64,000 nt of DNA, taken from positions 62,001 to 126,000 of the forward strand of contig NZ_VTEV01000002.1 of the NCBI RefSeq assembly GCF_008180725.1. Reading direction: 5' to 3'. Positions 44,574-53,294 of this stretch are shown one piece after another. Both the position numbers and the translations under genes were made by a program. Origin of the DNA: Sutcliffiella horikoshii. Its GTDB lineage: Bacteria; Bacillota; Bacilli; Bacillales; Bacillaceae_I. The stretch's first letter is position 1. Every line of letters starts with the position of its first letter. The notes below the pieces were generated by a model. The model did not search any database, was not told the DNA's origin, and was given only the letters and a program-made list of their open reading frames with translations.

Positions 44574-45369
44574 CTTGGTTGTCTCCTTTAAGTAAGTTAT
44601 AAGTTAAGCACATAGGCTTATTTGTTCTTGGATCTCTCCCAATCTCAGCATCGATATGAAAAACGCGTCTTAAAACTTCCGATGTTATTACTTCTTCGCA
44701 ATTACCAGACTTGATGATGTTGCCGTCTTTTAAAGCAATCAGGTAATCAGCAAATCGTGCAGCCTGGTTCAAATCGTGCAGGACCATGATAATGGTTCTT
44801 TCTTGCTCACGATTGAGGCGTTGCAACAGTTCGAGCACTTCCAGTTGGTGAGCCATGTCTAGATAGGTGGTAGGCTCATCTAGGAAAATGATTTCCGTTT
44901 CCTGTGCAAGAGCCATGGCAATCCAGACGCGTTGACGTTGACCCCCAGATAGGGCATCAACCGGGCGGTATTTAAACTCGGTTGTTCCAGTCACCTCTAG
45001 TGCCCAATCTATGACTTCATAATCCTTTTTGGTCAGTCTTCCAAATCCCTTTTGATAGGGGAAACGACCGTAAGAAACCAGTTCGCCAACGGTTAATCCG
45101 CTTACACTTTCAGGTGTCTGAGGCAGAATCGCCATTTTTTTTGCCAGTGATTTGGTGTTTTCTTTGGCAATCTCTTGTCCATCGAGCAGGATAGCTCCAG
45201 ATTGGTGGGAGATAATTCTGGTAATGGCTTTTAAGAGCGTGGATTTTCCGCAGCCGTTAGAACCAATAATCGTCGTGATCTGTTTATCTGGTATTTCTAT
45301 GGATAGATCTTTGATGATTAAGCGTTCACCATAGCCAATGTTCAGGTCCTTTGTATGTAGGCGAACCAT
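44524..45369 (-). CDS. Iron-siderophore ABC transporter ATP-binding protein (FecE/YusV-type)
   Basis: 281-residue ATPase. Walker A is GSNGCGKSTLL (about 37-47), the Q-loop ILPQTPES, the signature [15 protein letters not shown] (about 140-154), Walker B IIFLDEPTTYLD and the switch LHDLNQAARF. The last 16 or so residues (NDSIRIPAIAGR region) overlap the start of the lipoprotein gene in another frame and may be an extended tail. A perfect Fur box lies 36 bp upstream. This ATPase may also energise the ATPase-less permease pair at 3125-5190. Confidence 0.92.
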   Translation of the reverse strand: MVRLHTKDLNIGYGERLIIKDLSIEIPDKQITTIIGSNGCGKSTLLKAITRIISHQSGAILLDGQEIAKENTKSLAKKMAILPQTPESVSGLTVGELVSYGRFPYQKGFGRLTKKDYEVIDWALEVTGTTEFKYRPVDALSGGQRQRVWIAMALAQETEIIFLDEPTTYLDMAHQLEVLELLQRLNREQERTIIMVLHDLNQAARFADYLIALKDGNIIKSGNCEEVITSEVLRRVFHIDAEIGRDPRTNKPMCLTYNLLKGDNQDEKINDSIRIPAIAGR

Positions 45370-45404
45370 TATGTAACCTCCAGTTTAAAGTAAGTTTACA
45401 TTAT

Positions 45405-45419
45405 TGATAATGATTATCA
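45405..45419 (-). promoter_or_regulatory. Fur box (perfect 7-1-7) for the second siderophore operon
   Basis: TGATAATGATTATCA exactly matches the Fur core, 36 bp upstream of the ATPase start on the minus strand. Confidence 0.9.
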
Positions 45420-45607
45420 GTTTCGTTACAAGTATTACTATAAGACTATTAAAGTAGGATGTCAATGGCTAATTGAGAAAGAAAATCAATAAGAAGTAAT
45501 TCCCATTTTCAACGTAAAGAGTTGTTAGTCGTCATAAGAATGAAAAAAGAATATAATGAATAGGTTAAAAGAACTAGTTTTAATAATATTTCGGGGAGTT
45601 GAGATCT

Positions 45608-46435
45608 TTGTTACCACTAGTATCTGTCATCATCCCTACATATAACCGATTTACAATGCTTTCCGAGTTGATGGAAGCTCTCGTTCTGCAAACAAGAAAA
45701 GATTTTGAGGTTATCGTAATTAATGATGGAGGGGGAAGAGTGGATAGTCTAAAAGAATACTATCCAGAATTAGATCTTACCATTATAGATTTGACGGAGA
45801 ATGTAAAGCATGTCCAGGCTAGGAATATTGGAGTTTCTTTTGCCAAAGGGGAATACATCATGCTCATAGATGATGACGATCTGATTGTCCCCACCCACCT
45901 GGAAACAATGATAGAAAAGATAAAAAATGTTGATCTGGTCTATTCAGATGTGGAGATTGTGCAGTATGTAAGGAAGAATGGAGTTCGGGAGGCAAAAAAC
46001 AGGCATCTGTTCGCCTATGCGCTAGATTTAGATGCAATGAGAAAGTTTTCTACGTTTGTCCCATCCGGCTGCCTTTATAGAAGCTATCTCCATGATCGAA
46101 TCGGTAAGTTTGATCCACAAATGAAAAATTATTGGGACTGGGACTTTTTCTTGAGGGTATCTGAAAAATTCAACGTTGCAAGATCAGAGGTTGCAGGGGT
46201 ACTTTATGATTTTTCTGAAGAAAATAGCAATCAGTCCAAGGATTTAAGTAGCATGAGATGTTACTTGGATCGCTTGTCAGAAAAACATAATCTAGGAGAG
46301 CTGGAGACGAAAAATTTCTGGCTGCTGCTTGAGGAACCAGAAGTGAAAAAGAGGGAAGCTCCAAGCAAGATTATTTGGAACGGAATGCCGTTTATCTCTA
46401 AGTTGCAACGATTAGGAAGGCTTGAAGAGGCATAA
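45608..46435 (+). CDS. Glycosyltransferase family 2 protein
   Basis: 275-residue cytoplasmic GT-A glycosyltransferase that would transfer a sugar from a nucleotide sugar. The N-terminus LPLVSVIIPTYNRFTMLSELMEAL is the nucleotide-binding strand, and the metal-binding DxD-type motif is IMLIDDDDLIVPTHLE (about 87-102). A YWDWDFFLRVSEKF block at about 180 is the typical acceptor-side ED/W motif. TTG 45608 sits 9 nt after GGGGAG; TTG 45599 abuts it. It has no glycan-cluster neighbours, so the acceptor is unknown. Confidence 0.88.
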   Translation: MLPLVSVIIPTYNRFTMLSELMEALVLQTRKDFEVIVINDGGGRVDSLKEYYPELDLTIIDLTENVKHVQARNIGVSFAKGEYIMLIDDDDLIVPTHLETMIEKIKNVDLVYSDVEIVQYVRKNGVREAKNRHLFAYALDLDAMRKFSTFVPSGCLYRSYLHDRIGKFDPQMKNYWDWDFFLRVSEKFNVARSEVAGVLYDFSEENSNQSKDLSSMRCYLDRLSEKHNLGELETKNFWLLLEEPEVKKREAPSKIIWNGMPFISKLQRLGRLEEA

Positions 46436-46437
46436 AA

Positions 46438-46466
46438 ATAGGAAAGGAATGAATCCCTTTCCTACA
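46438..46466. terminator. Intrinsic terminator between convergent genes
   Basis: TAGGAAAGG pairs with CCTTTCCTA around a short loop. It lies between the glycosyltransferase stop and the potD stop. Confidence 0.75.
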
Positions 46467-46469
46467 AAA

Positions 46470-47543
46470 TTATTTACCATGCATCTTAAACTCTAAAAAC
46501 AGTTCATTATAATAAGCGAGATTTCTTTTCCCGAGGTTCTCATACACCTCAAGTTTCTCTGTAAGCTCTGGTGGCGGATAGAAACGTTCGTCACCTGTCA
46601 GCTCTTCATCTAGAAGCGGCATGGCGGCCTTGTTTGGCGTAGAGTAGCTCACATACTCTGTGTTTTCTGCTGCTACTTCCGCATCTAACATAAAGTTGAT
46701 AAACTGGTGGGCGGCTTCCACATTCTTTGCCGTTTTCGGTATGACCATGTTATCAAACCACAAGTTCGACCCTTCGACCGGAACCACATATTCAAGTTCT
46801 TCATTTTCCCACATTATTTCAGCAGCAACCCCAGACCACACGAGTCCGATGGCTGCTTCTTCATTTTCAATCAACATTCGGTTCTCATCCCCGACGATAG
46901 CTTTGATGTTAGGAGTAAGCGTATCAAGCTTTCTTTTCGCCTCAAGCATGTGCTCTTTATTTGTGTCGTTTAAGGAATAGCCTAAACTGTTAAGGGCCAT
47001 CCCCATCACTTCCCGGGCACCGTCTATCAGGAGGATTTCATTTTTCAAATCTTCATCCCAAAGATCATTCCAACTTGAAATTTCTTTCCCATCTAACATG
47101 GAAGGATTGTAAACAATACCAACCGTTCCCCAAAAATAGGGGACAGAGTATTTGTTTTTTGGATCAAAAGGTAGATCCATGAATCGATCGTCAATGTTTC
47201 CTAAATTCGGGAGTTTAGAATGATCTAGTGGTATAAGCAGATCTTCTTTAATCATTTTATCAATCATATATTCCGATGGAACCGCAATATCATAAGTGGT
47301 TCCGCCTTGTTCTATCTTTGTTTTCATCGCTTCATTCGAGTCAAACGTTTCATAGATAACTTTCACACCAGTTTCTTTTTCAAATTGCTCGACCACATCC
47401 ATATTGATATAGTCGCCCCAGTTGTAAATCGTCAACGTGTTTCCACCAGAGTATCCTTGAGCAGAGTTCAATTCTGTAATCGCGTACCAAAGGACTGCTG
47501 ATACCAACACAATCGCAATCATGAACTGTATAAGTTTTTTCAT
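46470..47543 (-). CDS. potD: Spermidine/putrescine ABC transporter substrate-binding protein PotD
   Basis: 357-residue extracytoplasmic polyamine-binding protein. An N-terminal hydrophobic segment (about 5-25) has no lipobox Cys, so it is anchored or secreted rather than lipidated. The mature domain starts NTLTIYNWGDYINMDVVEQFEKETGVKVIYETFDSNEAM, with further PotD motifs TTYDIAVPSEYMIDKM and YVVPVEGSNLWFDNMVIPKTAKN. The last gene of potABCD, overlapping potC by 4 nt. A terminator follows. Confidence 0.93.
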   Translation of the reverse strand: MKKLIQFMIAIVLVSAVLWYAITELNSAQGYSGGNTLTIYNWGDYINMDVVEQFEKETGVKVIYETFDSNEAMKTKIEQGGTTYDIAVPSEYMIDKMIKEDLLIPLDHSKLPNLGNIDDRFMDLPFDPKNKYSVPYFWGTVGIVYNPSMLDGKEISSWNDLWDEDLKNEILLIDGAREVMGMALNSLGYSLNDTNKEHMLEAKRKLDTLTPNIKAIVGDENRMLIENEEAAIGLVWSGVAAEIMWENEELEYVVPVEGSNLWFDNMVIPKTAKNVEAAHQFINFMLDAEVAAENTEYVSYSTPNKAAMPLLDEELTGDERFYPPPELTEKLEVYENLGKRNLAYYNELFLEFKMHGK

Positions 47544-48346
47544 CGTCTAACCCCCATTCCAGTAGGCTTATTGCGCACCGTGATGAAGTAGTAAACAATC
47601 ACAAGAACAATGGTGAACAAGAACAACAAGGTGGATAGTGCATTTATGTTCAGCGCTATTCCACGGCGGGCAAGGGAGTAAATTTCAACAGAAAGGGTGG
47701 TGAATCCATTCCCTGTTACAAAGAATGTCACAACGAAATCATCCAAAGAATAGGTCAGTGCCATAAAGAAACCGGCAAATATCCCTGGTGTGATATACGG
47801 CAGAACAACCTTTCTCATCACATCCCAGCGGCTTGCCCCCAAATCATGTGCCGCGTCAATTAAGGTTGGGCTCATTTCCAGGAGCTTCGGTAAAACCATC
47901 AATACGACAATAGGTACGCAAAAGGCAATGTGGGACAGTAAGACAGAGTACATGCCAAGCTTGATGCCAGCCATGGTAAAAAGAATGAGGAAAGAAGCAC
48001 CGATAATCACGTCAGGGCTGACAATTAATACATTATTTAAAGATAATAAAGTGCTTTTTATTTTCCTGTTTTTAAAAGAATAAATGGCGATTGCTCCCAT
48101 CACACCGATAATGGTTGAAATTAGGGCGGAAAGTAAAGCAATCAATAGTGTGTTCAATACGATAATAAGCAGTCGCGTATCAGCGAACAGCTCTTTATAC
48201 CAATCGAATGTAAAGCTTTCAAAATCATACATCGTTCCTCCGCTGTTAAACGAGTAAAACACGAGGAAAAAAATAGGTAGATAAAGAATAGTGAAAATGA
48301 AGACGAGAAATAACGTCGATAACGGAGATGTTTTTCTATTACCCAT
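47540..48346 (-). CDS. potC: Spermidine/putrescine ABC transporter permease PotC
   Basis: 268-residue membrane permease with six hydrophobic helices. The EAA coupling loop is IDAAHDLGASRWDVMRKVVLPYITPGIFAG (about 165-195). The N-terminal LFLVFIFTILYLPIFFLVFYSFN and FTFDWYKELF are typical of PotC. It follows potB with a 1-nt gap and overlaps potD by 4 nt. Confidence 0.93.
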   Translation of the reverse strand: MGNRKTSPLSTLFLVFIFTILYLPIFFLVFYSFNSGGTMYDFESFTFDWYKELFADTRLLIIVLNTLLIALLSALISTIIGVMGAIAIYSFKNRKIKSTLLSLNNVLIVSPDVIIGASFLILFTMAGIKLGMYSVLLSHIAFCVPIVVLMVLPKLLEMSPTLIDAAHDLGASRWDVMRKVVLPYITPGIFAGFFMALTYSLDDFVVTFFVTGNGFTTLSVEIYSLARRGIALNINALSTLLFLFTIVLVIVYYFITVRNKPTGMGVRR

Positions 48347-48347
48347 G

Positions 48348-49151
48348 TTAGATTCCTCGCTTTCTGTTGCTCGTCAATTTCATGAAAAGGAACATGATGA
48401 TAATTAAAAATACGGCAATGGTCGAACCCATTCCCCAGTCTTGCGTCACAAGGAAATGTTGTTCGATTGCTGTTCCAAGAGTGATAACCCTGTTACCGGC
48501 TATTAATCTTGTCAGCATGAATAGAGATAACGCCGGAATGAAAACAATCTGACATCCGACTTTTACCCCGTCCAACGTAAGCGGCAGCGTGACTCTCCAA
48601 AACGTTGTAAAACGGGAGGCACCAAGGTCATTTGCAGCATCTATCAGTGTTGGATTCAGTTCATTTAGTGCGTTGAAAATAGGCAAGATCATGAACGGAA
48701 TAAATATATAAACGGAAACGAAAACAAAACTAAAGTCTGTGAATAATATCTGCTGTGAACCAATTCCGATGACTTCCAAGAAACTGTTGGCCATCCCGTA
48801 AGTACCGAAAATGCCTAGGAACGCATAAGCTTTTAGGAGCAAATTGATCCAAGAAGGAACAATAAGCAACAATAGCCACAAATATTTGTGACGGGTTTTG
48901 GTTAACAGTAACGCCGTCGGATAGGCAATCAAAAGTGTAATGGCGGTTATGAGGAATGCATACCAAAACGAACTCAGCGTCATTTTTAAATAAACGGGAG
49001 TAAAGAACTTTTGATAATTTTCCAGTGACAGATTTCCTTCTATATTAAAAAAAGAATAATAGAGAACAAGTAGTAACGGCGCTATGACAAATAACGCAAT
49101 CCAAAGAGCATAGGGGATAAAGTGAAGATTTTTTGTCAGTCTATTTTCCAT
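48348..49151 (-). CDS. potB: Spermidine/putrescine ABC transporter permease PotB
   Basis: 267-residue permease with six helices and the coupling loop [30 protein letters not shown] (about 160-190). The start at 49151 ([11 protein letters not shown]) is preferred over an in-frame upstream start because GGAGAG lies 7 nt upstream. It overlaps the potA 3' end by 11 nt, so translation is coupled. Confidence 0.93.
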   Translation of the reverse strand: MENRLTKNLHFIPYALWIALFVIAPLLLVLYYSFFNIEGNLSLENYQKFFTPVYLKMTLSSFWYAFLITAITLLIAYPTALLLTKTRHKYLWLLLLIVPSWINLLLKAYAFLGIFGTYGMANSFLEVIGIGSQQILFTDFSFVFVSVYIFIPFMILPIFNALNELNPTLIDAANDLGASRFTTFWRVTLPLTLDGVKVGCQIVFIPALSLFMLTRLIAGNRVITLGTAIEQHFLVTQDWGMGSTIAVFLIIIMFLFMKLTSNRKRGI

Positions 49152-50253
49152 GACTCTCTCCGCTTGCATGGGAATAACCCTCTAGACGTCTGTCAAAATC
49201 CTCTTCTGATTCCCCAAGGCGCATAACATGAATAGCCTCCGGGTCAAAATACAATCCAATTTGATCCCCGACAGAAGCTTTTTTAGTAGAATGTACAAGC
49301 CACTCGTTTCCTTCTTGGTCATAGCTGCTTATTTCATAATGAACGCCACGGAACAGTTGAGAGTCCACTCGCACCTGAAGTTTCCCTTCTGCTGGTGTGG
49401 TGATGGCTAAATCCTCAGGTCGGATAACAATGTCTACCCACTCGTCATCTTTTAGTCCCTTGTCCACACATTCAAATTGCTTGCCCGCAAATTCTACAAG
49501 GAAGTCCTTGATCATTCGTCCTTCCACAATGTTGGATTCGCCGATGAAGTCTGCCACAAATCGGTTGATTGGCTCATCATAAATATCAGTCGGCGTCCCG
49601 CTTTGAATAATTTGCCCTTCATTAAGGACGAATATCTCATCTGACATCGCAAGGGCTTCTTCCTGATCATGCGTAACAAAAATGAACGTGATGCCAAGAC
49701 GCTGTTGGAGCTCTCTTAATTCATACTGCATTTCCGTGCGCAGTTTAAGGTCAAGTGCGGATAGTGGTTCATCTAATAGAATTACTTCCGGCTCATTTAC
49801 TATGGCACGCGCAATCGCTACACGCTGGCGCTGACCGCCAGACATTTCCCTGATTTCACGTGACTCAAAGCCTTCAAGGTTGACGAAGCTAAGCGCCTCG
49901 GTCACTTTTTTTTCAATATCCGCCTTTTTCATCTTCTTGATCTTCAACCCAAATGCGACATTTTCATATACGTTTAAGTGAGGGAAAAGAGCATAGTCTT
50001 GAAATACCGTGTTTACCTGGCGTTTGTTGGCAGGTACATCGTTAATTTTCTTCCCGTTAAAATAAATGTCCCCCGCCGTTGCCTCCGTAAAGCCGGCAAT
50101 CAGACGAAGGATAGTCGTCTTCCCGCAGCCAGAAGGGCCGAGCAGGGTATAAAACTTCCCGCGTTCTATTTCAAAACTAACATCGTTGAGTACAGCAGGA
50201 TCATTGTCAAACTGCTTGCGAACATCTTTAAACTGAATAATTGCGTTAGTCAT
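49141..50253 (-). CDS. potA: Spermidine/putrescine ABC transporter ATP-binding protein PotA
   Basis: About 370-residue ATPase. Walker A is [12 protein letters not shown] (about 38-49), the Q-loop [12 protein letters not shown], the signature [15 protein letters not shown], Walker [13 protein letters not shown] and the switch [11 protein letters not shown]-terminal TOBE domain (about 270-350) follows, as in PotA/MalK types. The start at 50253 ([11 protein letters not shown]) has GGGAGG upstream; an in-frame ATG at 50271 lacks one. First gene of potABCD, with an AT-rich promoter region upstream. Confidence 0.94.
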   Translation of the reverse strand: MTNAIIQFKDVRKQFDNDPAVLNDVSFEIERGKFYTLLGPSGCGKTTILRLIAGFTEATAGDIYFNGKKINDVPANKRQVNTVFQDYALFPHLNVYENVAFGLKIKKMKKADIEKKVTEALSFVNLEGFESREIREMSGGQRQRVAIARAIVNEPEVILLDEPLSALDLKLRTEMQYELRELQQRLGITFIFVTHDQEEALAMSDEIFVLNEGQIIQSGTPTDIYDEPINRFVADFIGESNIVEGRMIKDFLVEFAGKQFECVDKGLKDDEWVDIVIRPEDLAITTPAEGKLQVRVDSQLFRGVHYEISSYDQEGNEWLVHSTKKASVGDQIGLYFDPEAIHVMRLGESEEDFDRRLEGYSHASGESHGK

Positions 50254-50423
50254 AGCAACCTCCCTAAACAAAAAATTCTAATATATGATTCCAGTAAAGT
50301 AGCATTAAGCTGACGAGTAAACGACCAGCGGTGATTAACAGAATCCAAAATGTATTTTTAAGCATAATAATTCATGATTCGGGACAATTATACAGGAATT
50401 GCCTGAAAAAACAATATAAAAAA

Positions 50424-50464
50424 ATGCCCGTCCCACAACCAATTTATGGTCGCTGAGACAAGCA
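50424..50464 (-). terminator. Intrinsic terminator after the pseudouridine synthase gene
   Basis: On the minus strand ATGCTTGTC...ACC pairs with GGT...GGGACGGGCAT, followed by TTTTTT. Confidence 0.75.
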
Positions 50465-50470
50465 TCTTCT

Positions 50471-51178
50471 TTACCATTCCTTAGGCTCATAATTCAATTC
50501 AGCAAACAGCTGGCGTTTTTCCTTTTTGCTAAGGTCGCGCCACTGTCCCATCGGTAGATTTCCAAGCTCAATATTCATTATCCGTGTGCGCTGCAGCCTT
50601 AAAACTTCATACCCAAGCTCTGCACACATGCGACGGATCTGACGGTTTAATCCTTGAGTCAAAATAATCTTAAAATCAAACTTCGATAACTGTTCAACTT
50701 CACATGGGAGTGTCTTTGTACCTAGTATCTTAACGCCCTCAGACATCTGCTTCACAAAATCCGGAGTAATCGGTTTGTCGACCGATACAATATACTCTTT
50801 TTCATGCTTGTTTTCTGGGCGCAAAATTTCATTAATGATATCACCGTCGTTTGTTAGCAGGATCAAACCTTCCGATTCCTTATCAAGACGACCTATATGA
50901 GAAAGACGTAACGGATGGTTCACTAGGTCAATGATATTTCCCTTTACTTTTTTCTCAGTGGTGCTAGTAATGCCAATTGGCTTGTTCAACGCAATATAAA
51001 CATTATCTCTGGCAATCCGGATAAGTTGTCCGTTGACCAAAACCTCGTCTCCAGGGTTTACCTGACCACCAATCTTGGCTACCTTTCCGTTAATCTTCAC
51101 TCTACCTTCTTCGATCAATTTATCTGCTCCGCGTCTTGAAGCAACACCAGAGTCACTAATAAATTTATTTATTCTCAT
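50471..51178 (-). CDS. RsuA/RluB-family pseudouridine synthase (RluF-like)
   Basis: 235-residue RNA-modifying enzyme. An N-terminal S4 RNA-binding domain (MRINKFISDSGVASRRGADKLIEEGRVKING, residues 1-31) is followed by the synthase domain. Its catalytic Asp lies in HIGRLDKESEGLILLTNDGD (about 90-109), and a conserved GLNRQIRRMCAELGYEVLRLQRTRI block lies near the C-terminus. RluF, which acts on 23S rRNA, is the nearest type by its start; rRNA versus other targets is not certain. The start at 51178 has AAGGACG upstream. Single gene with its own terminator. Confidence 0.9.
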   Translation of the reverse strand: MRINKFISDSGVASRRGADKLIEEGRVKINGKVAKIGGQVNPGDEVLVNGQLIRIARDNVYIALNKPIGITSTTEKKVKGNIIDLVNHPLRLSHIGRLDKESEGLILLTNDGDIINEILRPENKHEKEYIVSVDKPITPDFVKQMSEGVKILGTKTLPCEVEQLSKFDFKIILTQGLNRQIRRMCAELGYEVLRLQRTRIMNIELGNLPMGQWRDLSKKEKRQLFAELNYEPKEW

Positions 51179-51482
51179 TCTAGTACACGTCCTTATATGA
51201 AAAAATGAACTCACTCTTATATAGGAAGAAGTGAGGAATAATTCTATATATGTACCCTATCATACAATAAACAAAGGACCGCTTACAAATAGAGGATAGA
51301 ACTAATATAGAACTAATAGAAGTGTGAAGGTTTTTTGTGGTACTTTAACGCTTTAACGGAGAGCGGGTCAGACCCCTTTATTTTTTCTTTATGTAATTTC
51401 TACCATTCAAAATACTAGAAACCTAGTATTTATCTGCAAATTTTTCGACATATTTCTTATCTAGGTATTTTTAATCATGAAA

Positions 51483-51567
51483 ATATGTTCATCTTTGAAA
51501 AACATATATTGAAATATTGGAAGTTTACGAATATAGTTAGTATAGTAAGGGTTTTCACTTTACTATA
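51483..51567 (+). promoter_or_regulatory. Promoter and inverted repeats upstream of nupN
   Basis: TTGAAA (51509-51514), 17 nt, TATAGT (51532-51537). Just upstream ATATGTT-N11-AACATAT (51483-51507) is an inverted repeat whose left part (ATATGTTCA) also occurs in the BMC promoter. Over the predicted transcription start, TATAGTAAGG (51541-51550) can pair with CTTTACTATA (51558-51567). A GGGTCAGACCCC motif lies at 51365-51376; the rest of 51179-51594 shows nothing further. Confidence 0.6.
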
Positions 51568-51594
51568 AATTTATAATTTTGGGGGAATTATGGC

Positions 51595-52701
51595 ATGAAA
51601 AAGGGTTTAATTGCAACGATCGTCACTGTTTTAACAACGATGATCTTTTTAGTAGGTTGCGGTACAGACAATAATGGCAGTTCTGACTCTGCTTCCGGCG
51701 ATGGCAGCGGTTCTGACTTAATGGTCGGAATGGTAACGGACGCTGGAACGATTGATGACAAATCTTTTAATGAAGGAACTTGGAATGGGATCCTTCAAGC
51801 TAAAGAAGACTTCGGCATTACAGAGAAATACTTAAAGCCAGCTGGTACTACAGAAGCTGACTACATGCAAGAAATTACAAACTTATATGATGCAGACTTT
51901 AAATTTATTGTTACTCCTGGATTTAAATTTGAAACAGCGGTATTCCAAGCACAAAGCCAATATGAAGATGCAAAGTTCGTTTTAATCGATGGATCTCCAC
52001 ATAATGGTGACTTCAACCCTGTTGTAGGTGAAAACACAGTATCTATCTTCTTCGCTGAGCACGAAGCTGGATTCTTAGCTGGTGTTGCTACGGCTCTTGA
52101 ATTAAAAGAAGGCGAAGCTGGTTTCATCGGTGGTATGGAAATTCCTCCAGTTCAAAAGTTTAACTGGGGCTTCCAACAAGGTATTGCGTATGCTAATGAA
52201 AACCTAGATACAAATGTAAGCATTAAAGAAGAAAACGTTGTGTACCAAGGTACATTTGATGATGTAGCTGCAGGTCAGCAAATTGCTGGAGCAATGTTTG
52301 ACCGTGGCGTAAATGTAATCTTCGCAGCTGCGGGTGGAGTTGGCGTTGGGGCAATCAACGAAGCTAAAACTCGTGTAGCAGGCGGAGACAAAGTATGGAT
52401 GGTCGGTGTAGACGTTGACCAATACGAAGAAGGTAAAATGGATAACGGTGAATCTGTAATCCTAACTTCTGCAATGAAGAAAATTGACACAGCTGCTGCT
52501 GATATGATTAAAGCTGAAATCGATGGAGAGTTCCCAGGTGGAGAAACACTTACATTCGATGCGAAAAACGATGGTGTTGGACTTCCTGAAGAAAATCCAA
52601 ACTTAAGCGATGAAACATCTACTAAAGTTAATGAGATCTTTGAACTAATCAAATCCGGTGAAGTAGAAGTATCTGCTGAGCAAGGCGATTTGATCAAGTA
52701 A
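51595..52701 (+). CDS. nupN: BMP-family nucleoside-binding lipoprotein (NupN-like)
   Basis: 368-residue lipoprotein of the BMP (PnrA/Med) family that binds nucleosides for ABC import. The signal peptide ends in the lipobox LVGC (Cys22), followed by a Gly/Ser/Asp linker. The domain begins LMVGMVTDAGTIDDKSFNEGTWNGI, the family signature, with GGMEIPPVQKFNWGFQQGI and IFAAAGGVGVGAINEAK contributing to the ligand site. Genes downstream encode the ATPase and two permeases, matching B. subtilis nupNOPQ (guanosine importer). A terminator and nested repeat separate it from nupO, so expression is probably differential. Confidence 0.92.
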   Translation: MKKGLIATIVTVLTTMIFLVGCGTDNNGSSDSASGDGSGSDLMVGMVTDAGTIDDKSFNEGTWNGILQAKEDFGITEKYLKPAGTTEADYMQEITNLYDADFKFIVTPGFKFETAVFQAQSQYEDAKFVLIDGSPHNGDFNPVVGENTVSIFFAEHEAGFLAGVATALELKEGEAGFIGGMEIPPVQKFNWGFQQGIAYANENLDTNVSIKEENVVYQGTFDDVAAGQQIAGAMFDRGVNVIFAAAGGVGVGAINEAKTRVAGGDKVWMVGVDVDQYEEGKMDNGESVILTSAMKKIDTAAADMIKAEIDGEFPGGETLTFDAKNDGVGLPEENPNLSDETSTKVNEIFELIKSGEVEVSAEQGDLIK

Positions 52702-52764
52702 TACGTGCAGTACCTGGCGTAATCTTCTAAAGCAAACTCGTTTGCTAGATTCAGATTGATAAAG

Positions 52765-52790
52765 AAAAGGCGGGGTGACCCGCCTTTTTT
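52765..52790 (+). terminator. Intrinsic terminator after nupN
   Basis: AAAGGCGGG pairs with CCCGCCTTT around a GTGA loop, followed by TTTT. It lies between nupN and nupO. Confidence 0.92.
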
Positions 52791-52898
52791 AATGCAAATG
52801 TAAGAGGTTAGTTGTCTGTCCTCTTGGGATAAATAAACTGTTTTGGCAAAGTTTGTCGAGATTTAAAAAGTGTTGGATGTTAGTGGATTGTAGTGGAA

Positions 52899-53215
52899 GC
52901 CACTTGACTCCTGCGGGAGATAGAGGGAAACGAGAGACCCAGGGCAAAGCAAGGCCAATGAAAAATTGATATTATTTAGTATTTTGTATTTTCGAGCTGT
53001 AGATTGGAGCAATAGGCGTAGACTCCTGAGGGAGATAGCGCTAGGTGGAGACCCCGCAGGCGAAGCCGAGGAGGCTCCAGCAGCGCCCCTAGGAAAGCGA
53101 AGCCAATTGCGGAAATCCACAGCGACGTTTAAACAATATCTAGATTCAAAGACTTTTTCAGTGGCCTTGGCAAAGCCGAGGAGGCTCTCGGCCCTCCCCG
53201 ATGAAAGCAAGTGGC
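52899..53215 (+). repeat. Dispersed GC-rich palindromic repeat, copy 3, split by an inserted element
   Basis: The outer arms GCCACTTG (52899-52906) and CAAGTGGC (53208-53215) bound a family copy with GACTCCTGCGGGAGA ... GAGACCC. It is interrupted at 52951-53168. Removing the insert and one copy of GGCAAAGC restores the family core GAGACCC..GGCAAAGCCGAGGAGGCTC. The 52702-53294 gap holds only this repeat, the terminator and the nupO ribosome binding site. Confidence 0.85.
52951..53168 (+). mobile_element. 218-bp MITE-like element inserted in repeat copy 3
   Basis: Terminal inverted repeats AAGGCCAATGAAAAA (52951-52965) and TTTTTCAGTGGCCTT (right end, 53168) match at 14 of 15 positions. The element is flanked by the 8-bp direct duplication GGCAAAGC (52943-52950 and 53169-53176). 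It contains no gene; its centre (about 52995-53123) is another copy of the same GC-rich palindrome, starting GCTGTAGATTGG and ending AATCCACAGC. It would need a transposase supplied in trans. Confidence 0.8.
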
Positions 53216-53294
53216 TGCAACGAAAAGAAACGGGACAGCATATAAACGGCAACCTTTGCTAAAAAACCAAAAACAAAAAAGGGAGAATCACTCT

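Noticed and set aside
51179-51594. Purine riboswitch upstream of nupN
   Set aside because: The conserved TATA-ATCC core and three-way junction sequences are not present; only a promoter and inverted repeats are seen.
52863-53262. Reading frames on both strands between nupN and nupO
   Set aside because: They lie wholly within the palindromic repeat and MITE-like insert; GC-rich palindromes create open frames on both strands.
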